This document shows positions 51,770-64,000 of a stretch of DNA of 64,000 bases, in pieces. Below the pieces are notes generated by a model. That model made no database searches, had not been told where the DNA came from, and was given only the letters and a program-made list of their open reading frames with translations. Source of the stretch: Utricularia gibba (Eukaryota; Streptophyta; Magnoliopsida; Lamiales; Lentibulariaceae); assembly GCA_002189035.1 (NCBI GenBank), contig NEEC01000009.1:3348001-3412000 (forward strand). Direction: 5' to 3'. A program made the translations under genes and the position numbers. The first letter of the stretch is position 1, and each line of letters starts with the position of its first letter.

Positions 51770-54322
51770 TCAAGGGTGGGCGGAGAAGTAAGCGAGTAGC
51801 CCAACCAAGGGAGCGTTTATGTACGTGGTGGGTTCAGATTCCTGGAACAATGGCCTGGAATCAGGAAATGCGTCCGACGTATTCGGTCCACCCACCACCG
51901 CTCCCACCAACACATTCGGGTTCGGATTCTGGGTCAAGTAGTAACCCGTCCCATCTTTGCACCCTATGCGAGCCGGATGGGCTGCCACAGACGGCAACGA
52001 GCTACCCCGGTGGTGGATCCGGAGCGGGAACCTCTCCCCGTACCCCACCATGTACGACATTCTCATGGGGTTGTCTCCTAGAATGTAGTCCACCTGATGA
52101 TGTCCACCGCACAGATCAACCCACCTCCGGCCTCAGTTGTGTTGAACAAGAGCACGTATGTATACATACCTGACGGCGAGCCAAGGTTTTGAGGACGGAG
52201 GAGGTGGCCGGAGTACGCCCACAAGGGACGCGGTGGTTGGCATGGCTGAGATAGTTGGAGTAAGCGAGCACCAGGAAGGACAGCGACGTGACGTGCTGCA
52301 TGTTGCTCCCCCCTGCCTTGAACATCAGTCCTCCTGCGCACCCCACACAGCAATAATTAATTCAAATGATGATGATCCCATCCCAATAATAAGGATACTG
52401 TCTGCCTAGGTATTTAATGCACGATGCCATTCACAAGGTGCTCCAGTCAGTTCCCTACAGTTGAAGCATTCATGGTGATTTGACAATGAACACTGTCCCT
52501 TCATGACTACTCACTGGTTGGATGCAGTAAACCGTAAGCCTTTTTTGTAGTGGGTTAAGCCAAATGAAATGGCACCTGGGGAGTATTGAACTTGAGGAGG
52601 ATGAAAGTTTCCAGGCAACAGGGAACAGATGAAGGCATCTGCATTCAACTGGAAAGACCTCAGATCCTCAGCTCTGCCCATCAGGACCTCCTGTTTTTAT
52701 GGAAATTGTAATACGTGTAGTCAGCCTTCTTAATCAGCCATTGATGGACGATTAGGACATGCACACACACCACCATCAACGGAACGTTAGCAGTTAGTAA
52801 ATGGGACTGACAAGATTAGAGAATCCCATTTCCTCCGAAACCCAGAATGGGGCATTTAATGAAAAGCCCGGCGGCACATGGAGAGAGGAAGACCGAGGAT
52901 GATGAAATCCGGCAATGGAGATGGCCAAAACTAGCAAGATTGAATGAATTCACACACACTACGTACCTTGGAAAGGAGGACATTAATGCCTGCGTGTTTG
53001 TTGTCCCACCCGAACTCATTAATTGTATCTCCAGCCCTCAAAACCACCTCATTTCCTACGATATACTCTCTGAATTCTCGCCTCCTAGATGCCTTGTGCA
53101 GCCATGCCGCTGCCCAGAGTAGCTCGTCCTGCAAACGCCATTTTTAAACACGAGTGAAATTCCTAAATTTTCTTCTGCAACCTCCGATGTGTGATTGGAG
53201 CGGTACCTGGTAGCCATTCACATCGCAGTAAAAAGGGCAAACAGCTTGACTTAGGCTGGAGCTGTAAGCACCTCGGTGTCTATCAGCGAAGTCGAACACC
53301 TTATGCATCAAGAAGACACGGTGCAAAGCCATGAAAAATAAACACAATCAGAGTAGAAAAAAGAATGAAGGGTGCAGAAGATGCTTGTATCATTTTCAGA
53401 AAATGTAACACGACGCGGCAATGTGCGCCAATGTCAAAGAAAAAGGACGGCTCAACGCGGCGGCCGTCTACGAGATCTTTTCGAGATACTACCCAAAAGC
53501 CGAAAAAGGGAACGAATACGGTGGAATCATAAAGTTGTCCGCCTCTGCCCATAAATCACGTGAAGGCTATACCCAAGTCTTTGCAACTAAAGTAGGCAAA
53601 AGAAAAAGAAAATTCCTTCGGTATGAGCGGCTTACTTTAACGGCACGACTGAGTAGTAGTTTTGAGTAAGCCGGGTTTCGTGACCGGAAAACGATGGATG
53701 CGGCTGCGAGGGCGGCGGCGGTTTCCCCTGCGACGTCGGACCCTGGGTTCTCGCGATCGATTTTGTAAGCTGTTCTTAATGTGTCCATGTCTTCAGGCCT
53801 CTCCCAGCAGCTGTGGTCCGACAATGGGTCCCCGACTTGCACGTAGATAACGCCGTCGTGTGCGGTGGCTTTTAGCAAATAATCGGTAGCCCATTTCACT
53901 GCTGTCACTGCGTTCCCGAGTTCACTTCCCATGTTCCTTCCGAAGTCGATAATGCTCCACGACAACAATGTGGCTGTAAACGCCATGGGGAATCCGAATT
54001 TCACGTTGTCCCCTGCATCGTAGTACCCTCCGCTCAAATCCACCTAACCCAGGAAAAATCTCAGATACTGGACTATGAAATCAGAAAAAGAAGGGAAAAA
54101 AAGTCAAAGAAGCCCTACACCGTCTGAGGCTCCGTCGTGCAAGGCGGAATCTCTCCGCCAGCGAATGCGCTGGTCAGGGGGAAGCCTCCCAGAGCGTTGG
54201 CCTTCGAAGAAGATAATGCTCTTACGGAGAGCATCGTGGTAGTCATGGCGGGAGGTCACGGCGTTTCCGGCGAGGATCAAAATGAAGGCGACGGCCAATG
54301 GGAGGGAGGAGTTTGGCGCCAT
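51770..54322 (-). CDS. Endo-beta-1,4-glucanase, glycoside hydrolase family 9 (class B)
   Basis: Secreted endoglucanase cutting beta-1,4-glucans in cell-wall remodelling. Seven exons: 54119-54322, 53636-54043, 53207-53299, 52967-53128, 52576-52690, 52170-52333, 51770-52093, totalling 1470 nt, 489 residues. A signal peptide ([18 protein letters not shown]) precedes the mature [19 protein letters not shown]. Catalytic features: [18 protein letters not shown] holds the catalytic Asp pair; the C-terminal signature [19 protein letters not shown] holds the conserved His; and [20 protein letters not shown] holds the Asp and catalytic Glu. There is no N-terminal membrane anchor (excludes class A/KORRIGAN) and no C-terminal CBM49 (excludes class C). 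Exon 1 joins exon 2 as GACGGT|GTG GAT. No frame breaks. Confidence 0.95.
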
Positions 54323-55446
54323 ATTCAGTGGAGCCAGAGGAGGACGGACCGGGGTTTAGGAGTAGAATATGGCAGTGGAGGGTTTGGCAGTTTACGTTGA
54401 CCGCTCAAGGGAAAAAGAGGGAGAGAGCTTGACATGTGAGCCGCCAACTGACGGCCAACACGTGGAGCGCCTGAAAAGCTTGAAGATGGGGCCCACTACC
54501 GGAGCCCAGCCCACCAACCGCATGTAATGAAGTTGGTTTGGCGCGGAGGGTTTTAATGGAGCGAGCGGCTTTCATACATTAACGTGTGTTCAGAAGAATA
54601 TGGTTAATAGTTCCCAAAGAGTCTTACGTGGTCGGCAAGTTGCATTGCAACTCTTTGAGCGTCAAGGGCGTTTGAATGCAGATGCGTCAAAAATGAACGA
54701 AAAGCACGAGGGTTAGGGAACCAGGTGATCAAGCGGAAACTCAAAAAACTCCATTTTATATGTAAGTGGTGATTTGCGACGTATTCTGATCTAATTGAAC
54801 CATAATGCCCCACGAGCGCCTCCTCCACGTTTGGGGAGAATCACGCCAGACCTACCTGATGGAAAAACAAAAAAATAGAAGAGGAACCCAAGGCAGAATA
54901 CTGCTCCAGAAGACAACCTGGAGTATCAGAGAAGAAATTGCCTGCCAATAATGTGTCTCTTAGTCAAAGAAACTTCGTATGGTAGCACTCTGGTTACCTA
55001 TCAAGAAATTTAAAGGTTCCATCTGACTGAGAGTCTGCAGTGACGAGCCGCCTCTAGCCATACAAGAACAAGAGACTCCTGCAAAGTAACAGCCCCATCA
55101 GGCGAGAATGGACCGGCAGGCTATCGGCAGAGTGCTTTAGTTTAGAAATGAACACATATTCATATGTAGGCCTGTGATTTCCTTACCGCTTCTGCATTTG
55201 AACATAGATTCACAACTAGGGTTCATCATTGTCAACAAAAAACTCGCATTCATATTGTGTCAAATCTCAATTACGAATTTAAGAGTGCAAAGATCTCACG
55301 CGTAAAGCTTGATTGACCTTAAATAGAAACAATTCTTTACATAAACAAATTTCTAAATGGGGAACCTTCAAAACCAAGATAACGCACAAAAATTAAGCGT
55401 GAACATTCTTAATGCATAATTAAGTGCCATTTTTTAAGGTACTTGG
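54323..55446. other. GH9 promoter and BET1 3' flank
   Basis: No supported gene. A minus-strand ORF at 54604-54828 has no recognised family or matching splice sites. Confidence 0.5.
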
Positions 55447-57017
55447 CTACCTAACGATAAATGGAAGAACGAACGCCGACCTGATGGTAAAGTAGAGCAA
55501 GACGAAACCGAGCACGATGTAAGTTGCTAGTCTGCATACGGTTCTGTTCGATTTCTTTTCAAACACCTGAAAGTTTCTCATGTAAGATACAACAGGATAA
55601 ACAACCAACGGTCCGCTCTGACTGGTCATACTTTCAAATCTTAAATGCAAACAAGTACCCGTTTGAAATGATCAAATGTTCCTGACAATGTTCCTCTTGA
55701 AGAATCCATCTCATTACCCTAAAAAATGTAGCCAGTGATACATAATTCTTCATCTATGACAAAGTGCTCTTGTTATCATTGACTTACCATTCTATCAAGC
55801 ATTCGGTTGTGACTATCCACCTCCTCATGTATATCCCCAGTCAACTGCAGCACACATCAAGGAAATCATTTCAAATTATAATGCAATGAATGATGCATAA
55901 AAGCAGCGTTCAGCATTGACTTAAATTTAAGAAACGGGGAGCTAACTCACACATAACTAGGCAAATATTTGATTTATTATTTGTGAAACTAGGGTAAAAG
56001 CAAACTTACAGAAAAAAGGAGTTTACCAATGTTATACTAAGCTACACTCTGAAGCCCTATTCCACTAGATGGGTTGGTCTGGCACAACCAGTATTATGCT
56101 CACCAAACACAAGTAGAATAAATACGGTGTTAACCTAACATCAGAGATACAAAGTCAATAATACACTATCTACTGTGAGGATGAAGCGTGCAAGCATATC
56201 CTAGAAAGGCTCATAATAACATATCTGATATGCTGTACATCATTCATATACGGATTTTATATCATAGAAAGACATAACATATCTTATATGCTGTAAATCG
56301 TTCAAATACTCACTCTTTTCAAGAAGCTGACTCTGTCATGCAAGCTGTCTATACTCTCCTCATTCTCTTGATCACCAAGACGACTTGAATATGATGAAGC
56401 GGAGCGAAGACCCCCCTGTTCAAGTCTGTCCATGTCAAATAGTGAGGCTCTTGAAGCCCGGTAGTCCCTGTAAATAAAAAAAAGGGCATATTGGAAGGAC
56501 TTCATCTAAAGTACACAGCATATTATATAAATGTGCATCATAAATCGAAGTTCTAGCACGACCCCTAACTAAACTGGAATCTCCTTGCATTGATCTTCAT
56601 GTGTCTTTTTCATAATACAACGAAACTAGAATACAACAACTCAAAATGTGAACTCATTATAAAATGCAATGATCACTCATTAATTTTACAAAACTGAGAC
56701 GTCCTTGATCATTGGATATCCTTCTGAAAATTGTCACAGCTCCTGGTAAAATTTGAGCAACGACGGTTGTGTGCATATAGATTTCATTGAGCAAAATTCT
56801 AGGCAGCTACTTGGTCTGATAGTACGGAGGATTCTAAATAGGCGTAGGCACACAAGAACGTCAAGACACGCGAAAGCAATTGAAAAATTGATCAACTCAG
56901 GCAAATGCTCAGTGTCCGCTTCTGTTCTGTTTGCAGATTTGGACACCGTGATATAAGAGAAATTATCGAATTGGAAGAGATTCTTGGCTGAAGGTCATGT
57001 TACCTCCGCGAACTCAT
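55447..57017 (-). CDS. BET1: BET1-type Qc-SNARE (BS14-like)
   Basis: Tail-anchored SNARE for ER-Golgi and intra-Golgi membrane fusion. Five exons: 57004-57017, 56314-56467, 55788-55844, 55659-55718, 55447-55566; 405 nt, 134 residues. Exon 1 is only 14 nt (M-S-S-R and part of an Arg) and is joined through CGGAG|GTAACA. The N-terminus RDYRASRASLFDMDRLEQGG matches plant BET1 proteins. The SNARE motif runs from ENEESIDSLHDRVSFLKR through LTGDIHEEVDSHNRMLDRM to GNEMDSSRGTLSGTFDHFKR, with the zero-layer Gln replaced by the H/E-rich pattern typical of BET11-like proteins. A C-terminal transmembrane segment follows (LATYIVLGFVLLYFTIRSAF). The C-terminus is a little longer and more basic than Arabidopsis BET11. 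The gene is divergent from the HR-lesion gene. Confidence 0.9.
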
Positions 57018-57439
57018 TGTAATTGCGAAACGGTCATAAAAAGAGCAGCAATTGGCCGATCGAACTTCCGGGGCTAGAGTTGCACAGACGAAGGGGATGC
57101 GCCCGAGCACCCCCTTTTTACATTTGGGCGACACATCAGCAATTCGCACAATCTTTAAATATTTATTACTATTTTAGAACACGCTTTAAAATCCATTTTA
57201 TTTGTTATAATGTTTACAATAAAAAAAAATGAGGGGAGGGATGGAAGGGTCTTTTTAACCTACCCAGAAAGGCTGCTTGCGGCATTCCATTCGCCACTAT
57301 TTAACAGTAGCACAACCCCTAAATTTTCGAAATTATACACCTCGTCTCCCCTGGTCTCTCTCTCGAAGCTTCTTTCTGCTCGTCTTCAAACTTCGGATTC
57401 TTGAGCCAGAAGCAAAACTCTCCTCACAGATCTACTGCA
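57018..57439. promoter_or_regulatory. Compact divergent promoter between BET1 SNARE and HR-lesion gene
   Basis: Only 422 bases separate two start codons on opposite strands, so both promoters and leaders must fit here. No clear shared element beyond AT-rich stretches (TTTAAATATTTATT near 57156). Confidence 0.55.
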
Positions 57440-58817
57440 ATGGCGTTGCTATCCCTCATTGGAAGATTTCTCTTCGTTTCAGTATTCGTACTCGCCGCTT
57501 ACAAAGAGTAATTTCATTAGCTTCTTGCTTTAGATCTGCACTGTCTTTTTCGTTCTTGTCGTCTCCGCGTCGGTGCGGGGTCTCTTCGTTGTTTTTCTGG
57601 GTTTTCGGTCTTATGCGTCTTCTTTGAAGTTGGCTTTTGAACTGACGGCCGAAGATTTTGGCAAGAGCTTCTATTTTCTTTTGTTTTTAGTTTGTGGTTG
57701 CATTGTCGCGAATATCTCCTCATTGATTTGGGATGCTTGTAACTGCGTCTTCTTAAGTTCACTAACTCATGTTCCTCCTTTTTTCTCCCTTCGCTCGCTA
57801 TCTTCCAGGTTAAGTGTAAATGGAATATTTTTTCATGTTTCCCCGACAGCAGCTTTAAATCCTACCCAAAAAAAAAAAAAATCGCTGTGCTTGGCCGGGT
57901 CTATGAATGATTTAAAAGTTGTTCGTGAGATTGAAAAATTCTGGATTCACATCGACATGTCGTCTTAATCTCAAGTTTGACGTGGAATTGCTCGAAAAAT
58001 TATGGATGCTGGGTTTTACTGCTTAAAGTTGCACTGAGCACTTTGATGCACTCCGATATCCACGCGTGACACAATTTCGTTTCAATCATACTGCGCAGGT
58101 TCAACGAACTTGGTGCTGATGGTGGACCAGCGGCAAAACAATTAAAACCCAAGTTTGATGTATTTTCAAAGCATGTGGCGACTCATATAGGGTTCCAAGT
58201 CCCACAAGTAGGGGTAAGGCACAAATTTGCTTCCTCATTTAATAGATTTCATGTGTATTCCAACTGATGGCGACTCGGGGTTGTTGTTCAGATGAAGGAG
58301 TTGGTAGTCGGAGGCATCATTGTGAAGTCACTTGGAAGCATTTTGTTTGTCCTGGGCAGTTCCTTGGGAGCCGTAATACTTGTATGTCAATCCATCTGCT
58401 GGATGTGTGTATTTTATATTTTTTGTCGAAATATCTCTAATCTATATGGCGCTTTGGTTCTACCGTTAACTGGAATTTTCATTATCTGAAGGTTCCATTT
58501 ATTTTGTGACTAAAATTCATTTTTTTTGCAGTTACTGCATCAAGCAGTTGCTGTGCCCATTCTTTATGATTTCTATAACTACGATGCTGGAAGAAAGGAA
58601 TTTGCTGAACTCTTTGTTAAGTTCGCACAGGTTAGTAGGCAATTTATGTATGGAGGCTCACTCCATAATGCTAACTTATTCTGGTATTTACTGAATGTTG
58701 TCGAATTCTCCACAGAATTTGGCACTGCTTGGAGCGCTGCTCTTTTTCGTAGGCATGAAAAAATCAATCTCAAGGAGGTCATCCAAGAAAAAGGTTCCCA
58801 AGGCGAAAACAAACTAA
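57440..58817 (+). CDS. HR-like lesion-inducing protein (small multi-pass membrane protein)
   Basis: Plant-specific membrane protein of the HR-like lesion-inducing family. Expression of tobacco members gives cell-death lesions; biochemical role unknown. Exons: 57440-57507, 58099-58213, 58292-58381, 58532-58630, 58716-58817; 474 nt, 157 residues, the usual length. Motifs: MALLSLIGRFLFVSVFVLAA, YKEFNELGADGGPAAKQLKP, GGIIVKSLGSILFVLGSSLG, LLHQAVAVPILYDFYNYDAG and NLALLGALLFFVGMKKSISR. Four hydrophobic segments. The C-terminus is basic (RRSSKKKVPKAKTN), ending at TAA 58815-58817. Exon 2 could alternatively end six bases earlier, dropping two residues in frame. No frame breaks. Confidence 0.92.
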
Positions 58818-59775
58818 GCGAGTGATTTGCAAGCATGGGCTCTTCGCGTGATTATCAGTTGGCCGCAGCTCCATTTTTCGTAGTTTTGAGTATTTGATAC
58901 TCTTGATGAATTATTTGCCATCAGGCAAAACCCATTTCTTAGAATGTTGTGTATTTGACTGTTGCATCATGTACTTGTGAACCCTAATTTTCCCCCCCAC
59001 AGCATAATTTTCAAGCTGCCATTGCCGAATGCCAGCCATTTGAATTCTGAGATCTTCGCGCCTTTAAAGATTCGACAGCAGCCATCACACCATGCAACTG
59101 CAAAGGAGATCTCCAAAGAGGGATTTTAAAATGCCATTCAGTCCTTCCTGGACCCCAAAGAAGGCTGCATGCTTATCCCCGTGACAGCAACTCTCCAATC
59201 CGTCACTCGCTTGTGGTAGGGCAGTCATTCCCTAGGGATGGATTATCATCTCTTTTTGGTAACTGGACGGCCATTCTTTAAACCAACTCACCAAACTAAA
59301 GATCTCCAGAGTTAAGGTTCCTCGTAACTTAAGCATTCCTTATTCCTTGTTCCTCACGAAGAGTTTTCAGTCCTCGTTGCTTGCCAACCTAGACGTTACA
59401 TTGACTGCAAGAGTCGTAATATTTATGAAGAGGTAAGTTGCCGTTTGTTCGTATCTTGAAATATGAAAAATATAAATAAAAAAAAGAAAAAATATTCACA
59501 GATATGGCAGGTGTATGAACATCCAACTAATCCTTCAGAAGGGCTTGGTAAACATTGATTGTAGAATCAACACAGTGAATTCCAGCACTAAATACACTCA
59601 TCTGCCATAACTGCAGTACACATAAGCATGATGTTGTATCTGCTGTGTATAAGTATATGATGTGTTCCTAGCGTGGTAACTGCCCTCCTTCTCAACACTC
59701 ATGGATAGACTTGGTGCGTTATATGTGGCAACATCGTTCTTAACCTCTGCAGGTTTTCAACACTACATATAAACC
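58818..59775. other. Region between HR-lesion gene and unrecognised ORF
   Basis: Holds the HR-lesion 3' UTR. Short plus-strand readable pieces occur at about 59090-59190 but no exon can be proven. Confidence 0.4.
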
Positions 59776-60302
59776 ATGCCTGATTTCCATCTCCAAGACA
59801 TGGAGCAATTGAAGAGTTCGAAAAATCGCAGGTCCCCAAAAGCACCCTCAAAGCCGGTAGCCTGCTGCGTTGTAACCGGATTTTCTATAACAACGTTAGT
59901 CTCATGTTACATTTTGAATGTCACCTTAAAGATGATGCTTTCACTCCCAAGTATTTGTCTTTGGGTTTGGTTCCTTCTTCTCGCTCTACTGCAGAGATCA
60001 GTGGTGCAGCATGCACATCAGCAAGCCCAAAAACAGCTCTCACTATGACCCAATTGGATTCTTTGGAAACTCGAATCAACTTCTCAGATGCTCGATCTTC
60101 TTTGCTGCGGAAAGCTGTCAAGAGCCTCACTTGTGGACCGCCCTCTGCGTCGTTCGCATCATCCACCAATGAGTTTACGGAGAAAAAGGGAGGGAAATCT
60201 CAATCCAAGAAGGTGAAAAAGGCCATCCCTGATATAATTATACTTGCTGACGATGATGAAGGTGGTGGTGTTGCTAAGATAGATCTAAGCTTGAAGCTTT
60301 GA
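59776..60302 (+). CDS. Unrecognised ORF, possibly the 3' end of a gene
   Basis: I do not recognise it. Two overlapping frames read like one protein: 59776 onward (MPDFHLQDMEQLKSSKNRRS, PKAPSKPVACCVV) and 59904-60302 (CHLKDDAFTPKYLSLGLVPS, LDSLETRINFSDARSSLLRK). The C-terminal part is Lys-rich then acidic (KKVKKAIPDIIILADDDEGG) and ends at TGA 60300-60302. The frame change between them (about 59890-59935) has the same minus-one sign as the breaks in other genes here. Could be a terminal exon of a nuclear protein, or a decayed copy. No domain, no upstream exon found. Confidence 0.35.
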
Positions 60303-60827
60303 GGGGACATGACCATGAGTTTCTGGGAGTTTTGATTACTATACCAGAATTATGACATTCTTGGGGGTTTTTCAATGTTATGCGATGCAACTATATGTTA
60401 AACATAAGTCCCCGAGTCGTGTTAAACTGTGCCTGCTAATGTTCATTGATGTATTGGACACATACGCATCCATCCTTAGAGAAACAGGAGAAGAAACAGC
60501 ATCAGACATAACGGTAGCCATCCATCCCATTCAGAACGGCGTCTGACTGTAATAAAAGGTGCAGACCCGGATTCTCTAGACATTCCAGGATAAACTCCAT
60601 CCATCCAACACATACGCATATTTAACCCGCCTACTGAACTAAACCAGACCAACAAGTGGACTCAGAATTCTTGGTTATATGAACTGGCACCAGTATCCCT
60701 CTATACAATCAAAGAGTCAAGTCATGGCTTCATTTTCGTGGTTGTTTTTTGCGTTGACAAAATGTATTTTCCGAACCCATCATACTAACCCCTTTCACTT
60801 TCCTTCCAAACACTACTACTACTACTA
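60303..60827. other. Intergenic, no feature seen
   Basis: AT-rich with a short TAC run near 60821-60832; no gene or clear element. Confidence 0.5.
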
Positions 60828-61223
60828 CTACATCTGCAACCACCGTGCCAGTTGGGTGGGGTTCACTACTCCGGGGACTTGAGCATTTCCGGTTTTAAGC
60901 AAACTCGCCACCTCCACGTAGCTCGCCGAGTTCGCCTTGGGTTTCTCGCTCTTCGATCTCAAAGGTACCACCGCCGCGGGATCAAATCTCTCCCCAAACA
61001 GCGTCCCCGTAGTCAAAAACTCATATGCCATGTACCCGGCCAAAAGCCGGTTCGACGACGTCGAGCACGCCTGCGCCTCCGCGTTTCCTTCTCTTGCTTC
61101 TGGCTTGGTAACATAATTATTAACATTGACGCTAAGGGGCGTTTGTGGAAGGAGTGGCCCATGCCGATCCATCTCCTTTCGTTTACGTGACGGCGTCACG
61201 ACTCTGCGGGCGTGGTGGCTCAT
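60828..61223 (-). CDS. Small conserved plant protein, EDA6-like (tentative)
   Basis: 131 residues in one exon. The N-terminus is basic (MSHHARRVVTPSRKRKEMDR, a possible nuclear signal). The middle has SSNRLLAGYMAYEFLTTGTL followed by FGERFDPA, and the end is GVVNPTQLARWLQM. From memory these two blocks recur in plant proteins described as embryo sac development arrest 6-like; I cannot check this and the function is unknown. An internal Met (MDRHGPLL) is an alternative start. No intron needed, no frame break. Confidence 0.65.
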   Translation of the reverse strand: MSHHARRVVTPSRKRKEMDRHGPLLPQTPLSVNVNNYVTKPEAREGNAEAQACSTSSNRLLAGYMAYEFLTTGTLFGERFDPAAVVPLRSKSEKPKANSASYVEVASLLKTGNAQVPGVVNPTQLARWLQM

Positions 61224-62536
61224 CGGGAAATTGGAGAATTTAATGCCACGTCAGCCCAAGGGCAAATAAGTCAGTTCAGTTCGAGGCGAAAAGAGGGTTT
61301 TTTATTAACCTCCGATTTCACGCAGAAGCCCAAAAATAGGCATTTGGCGTGGTGTGGCCTCTCCCTGCCCTTTTTGATTTCACAATCGCTGATAGGAGAC
61401 TCCAAAGGAATGAATACCCAATTAGGCACCGAGGAGGGAGATGATCAAAGTATTATGGAACGGATCTTCCAAAAACTTTTGAAATCGGGGCAGATCTGAA
61501 AGTGTGGGGACAGCGATTGAAGTCGGCTTCGCGGTGCACGGCGGCGGTGGGGATGAGGGAGAAGCGAAAGGGAGAGGGTGTGGTTACAATTCTGAGAGAC
61601 GAGGACGACAAGTGCTGAACAAGAAGACGGTGGGTGGTCTGGGCTGCTAATCCCGTTTAGTTATAGAAAGCCTCATCATACCTTTGCCCTCGGGACTCTG
61701 ATTTTATTACAGTATTGCCATGCATCACACGACGCCTATCCTCCACAATGTTCTTGCGCAATGTCGAAAACACCCTCATTCCCCTTGCTGGACACCAAGG
61801 GTATTACTGTATTTATACGATTCCCCCAAAAGCAGGATACATGAAGTGGTGTGACCCCAAGAAGAGGTGGATGCGGCCCGGCCCGGCCCATCCAGCCCGG
61901 CCCATATTATGAGTATTAAAGCAGCTTGTTAGGCGTTGGTCCCTTAGCCCGAGTGAAAAGCAATAATAAATAATAATAATCACGTGGAAGTGGAAGGGTG
62001 AGAGAAATTTCCAGTTCTTGATTTCCTTCAAACGCGCAAAATCTGCTTCACAGAATCAAATCTGATGGATTAGCATTTAGCAGTAGAATAAAAAAGTCGT
62101 GCCTTTTCATTCGCATTTCATTTCGGATTCATTTGGGATTGAATGTAGGAGCCTACGCCCTCTGCCTCTCTCTCTCTCCAGAACATTCACAGCATCACTT
62201 TCCTCGTCCCTTGGGCGCACACCGCTGCTTCGGTAATTTTTGCATCCATCCTGGGAGCTGTAGTATTCTGACTCTTACTTATGCTCACTGTCCAATTTCA
62301 TTGACCGATCTTGCAATATTTTGCTGGAACCTTACTTGTTGGCGGATGATATTCCCTTTCTGGTTTTTTCCGCTCATTTTATGTTTTTTTTTTTTTTTTT
62401 GTGTCGTAGGAACAGATCTCTGTGGTTGTAGCGGAACCTTGCTAATATCGTAGAGCCCCGATTTTAACAGTTCTTTTGCCGAGCACTCTTGCGTAATCAA
62501 CTTAGTTCACTTTCTTTCCGCAGATTTTAAATCGAC
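61224..62536. promoter_or_regulatory. Divergent region: small-protein promoter and actin promoter with leader intron
   Basis: About 1.3 kb between opposite-strand starts. GCCCGGCCC repeats at about 61874-61904 resemble GGCCCA/site II promoter elements. A 3' splice site (TTTCCGCAG) ends at 62523, 13 bases before the actin ATG, marking the leader intron typical of plant actin genes. The leader exon may lie around 62100-62230. Confidence 0.5.

Positions 62537-64000
<1,464 letters not shown>

Noticed and set aside
54604..54828. 74-codon minus-strand ORF between GH9 and BET1
   Set aside because: No recognised motif and no supporting promoter or splice site.

Overview
This window is nuclear DNA of a land plant, almost certainly a flowering plant. 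The evidence is GT-AG introns with T-rich acceptors, short AT-rich intergenic DNA, and plant-only families (BELL homeodomain, PLS-type PPR, BKI1, HR-lesion-inducing protein, EFR3-of-plants, GH9 endoglucanase). Nineteen protein-coding loci can be supported, plus one weaker unidentified ORF. I see no transposon with coding capacity, no CRISPR array, no tRNA or rRNA gene and no bacterial-type operon.

Layout, left to right. 1-2573 (+) 3' part of a leishmanolysin-like M8 metalloprotease. 4306-6899 (+) BELL homeodomain factor. 7460-15067 (+) exocyst SEC3 with 25 coding exons. 15457-17205 (+) intronless PPR protein. 18006-18956 (+) BKI1-type receptor-kinase inhibitor. 19474-21831 (-) NDR-type AGC kinase, divergent from 23078-24445 (+) ABF/AREB bZIP. 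25969-26608 (-) HECATE-like bHLH. 28634-30296 (-) four-Agenet-domain protein. 31014-32087 (-) GONST3-like nucleotide-sugar transporter. 34522-34818 (+) unidentified 66-residue membrane or secreted protein. 35625-40670 (+) EFR3/EFOP scaffold. 40970-41695 (-) HMGA/H1-like AT-hook protein. 42138-51245 (-) Mediator subunit MED23. 51770-54322 (-) GH9 endoglucanase. 55447-57017 (-) BET1-type SNARE, divergent from 57440-58817 (+) HR-lesion-inducing protein. 59776-60302 (+) unrecognised ORF. 60828-61223 (-) small plant-specific protein. 62537-64000 (+) actin, cut by the window end.

The genes do not form a pathway cluster. Several act at the plasma membrane or in secretion (SEC3, EFR3, BKI1, BET1, GONST3, GH9), but plant gene neighbours are usually unrelated and I treat this as chance.

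The most informative non-gene signal is nine apparent one-base frame losses in six otherwise intact genes: leishmanolysin, BELL (three), bHLH (two), Agenet, MED23 and actin. Every one has the same sign, a missing base. At least seven lie in or beside a run of four or more identical bases. Adding the missing bases makes each complete spliced length divisible by three; this was checked for leishmanolysin, BELL, bHLH, Agenet and MED23. That pattern points to residual homopolymer under-calling in the assembly rather than to pseudogenes. Automated annotation would truncate or split these six genes.
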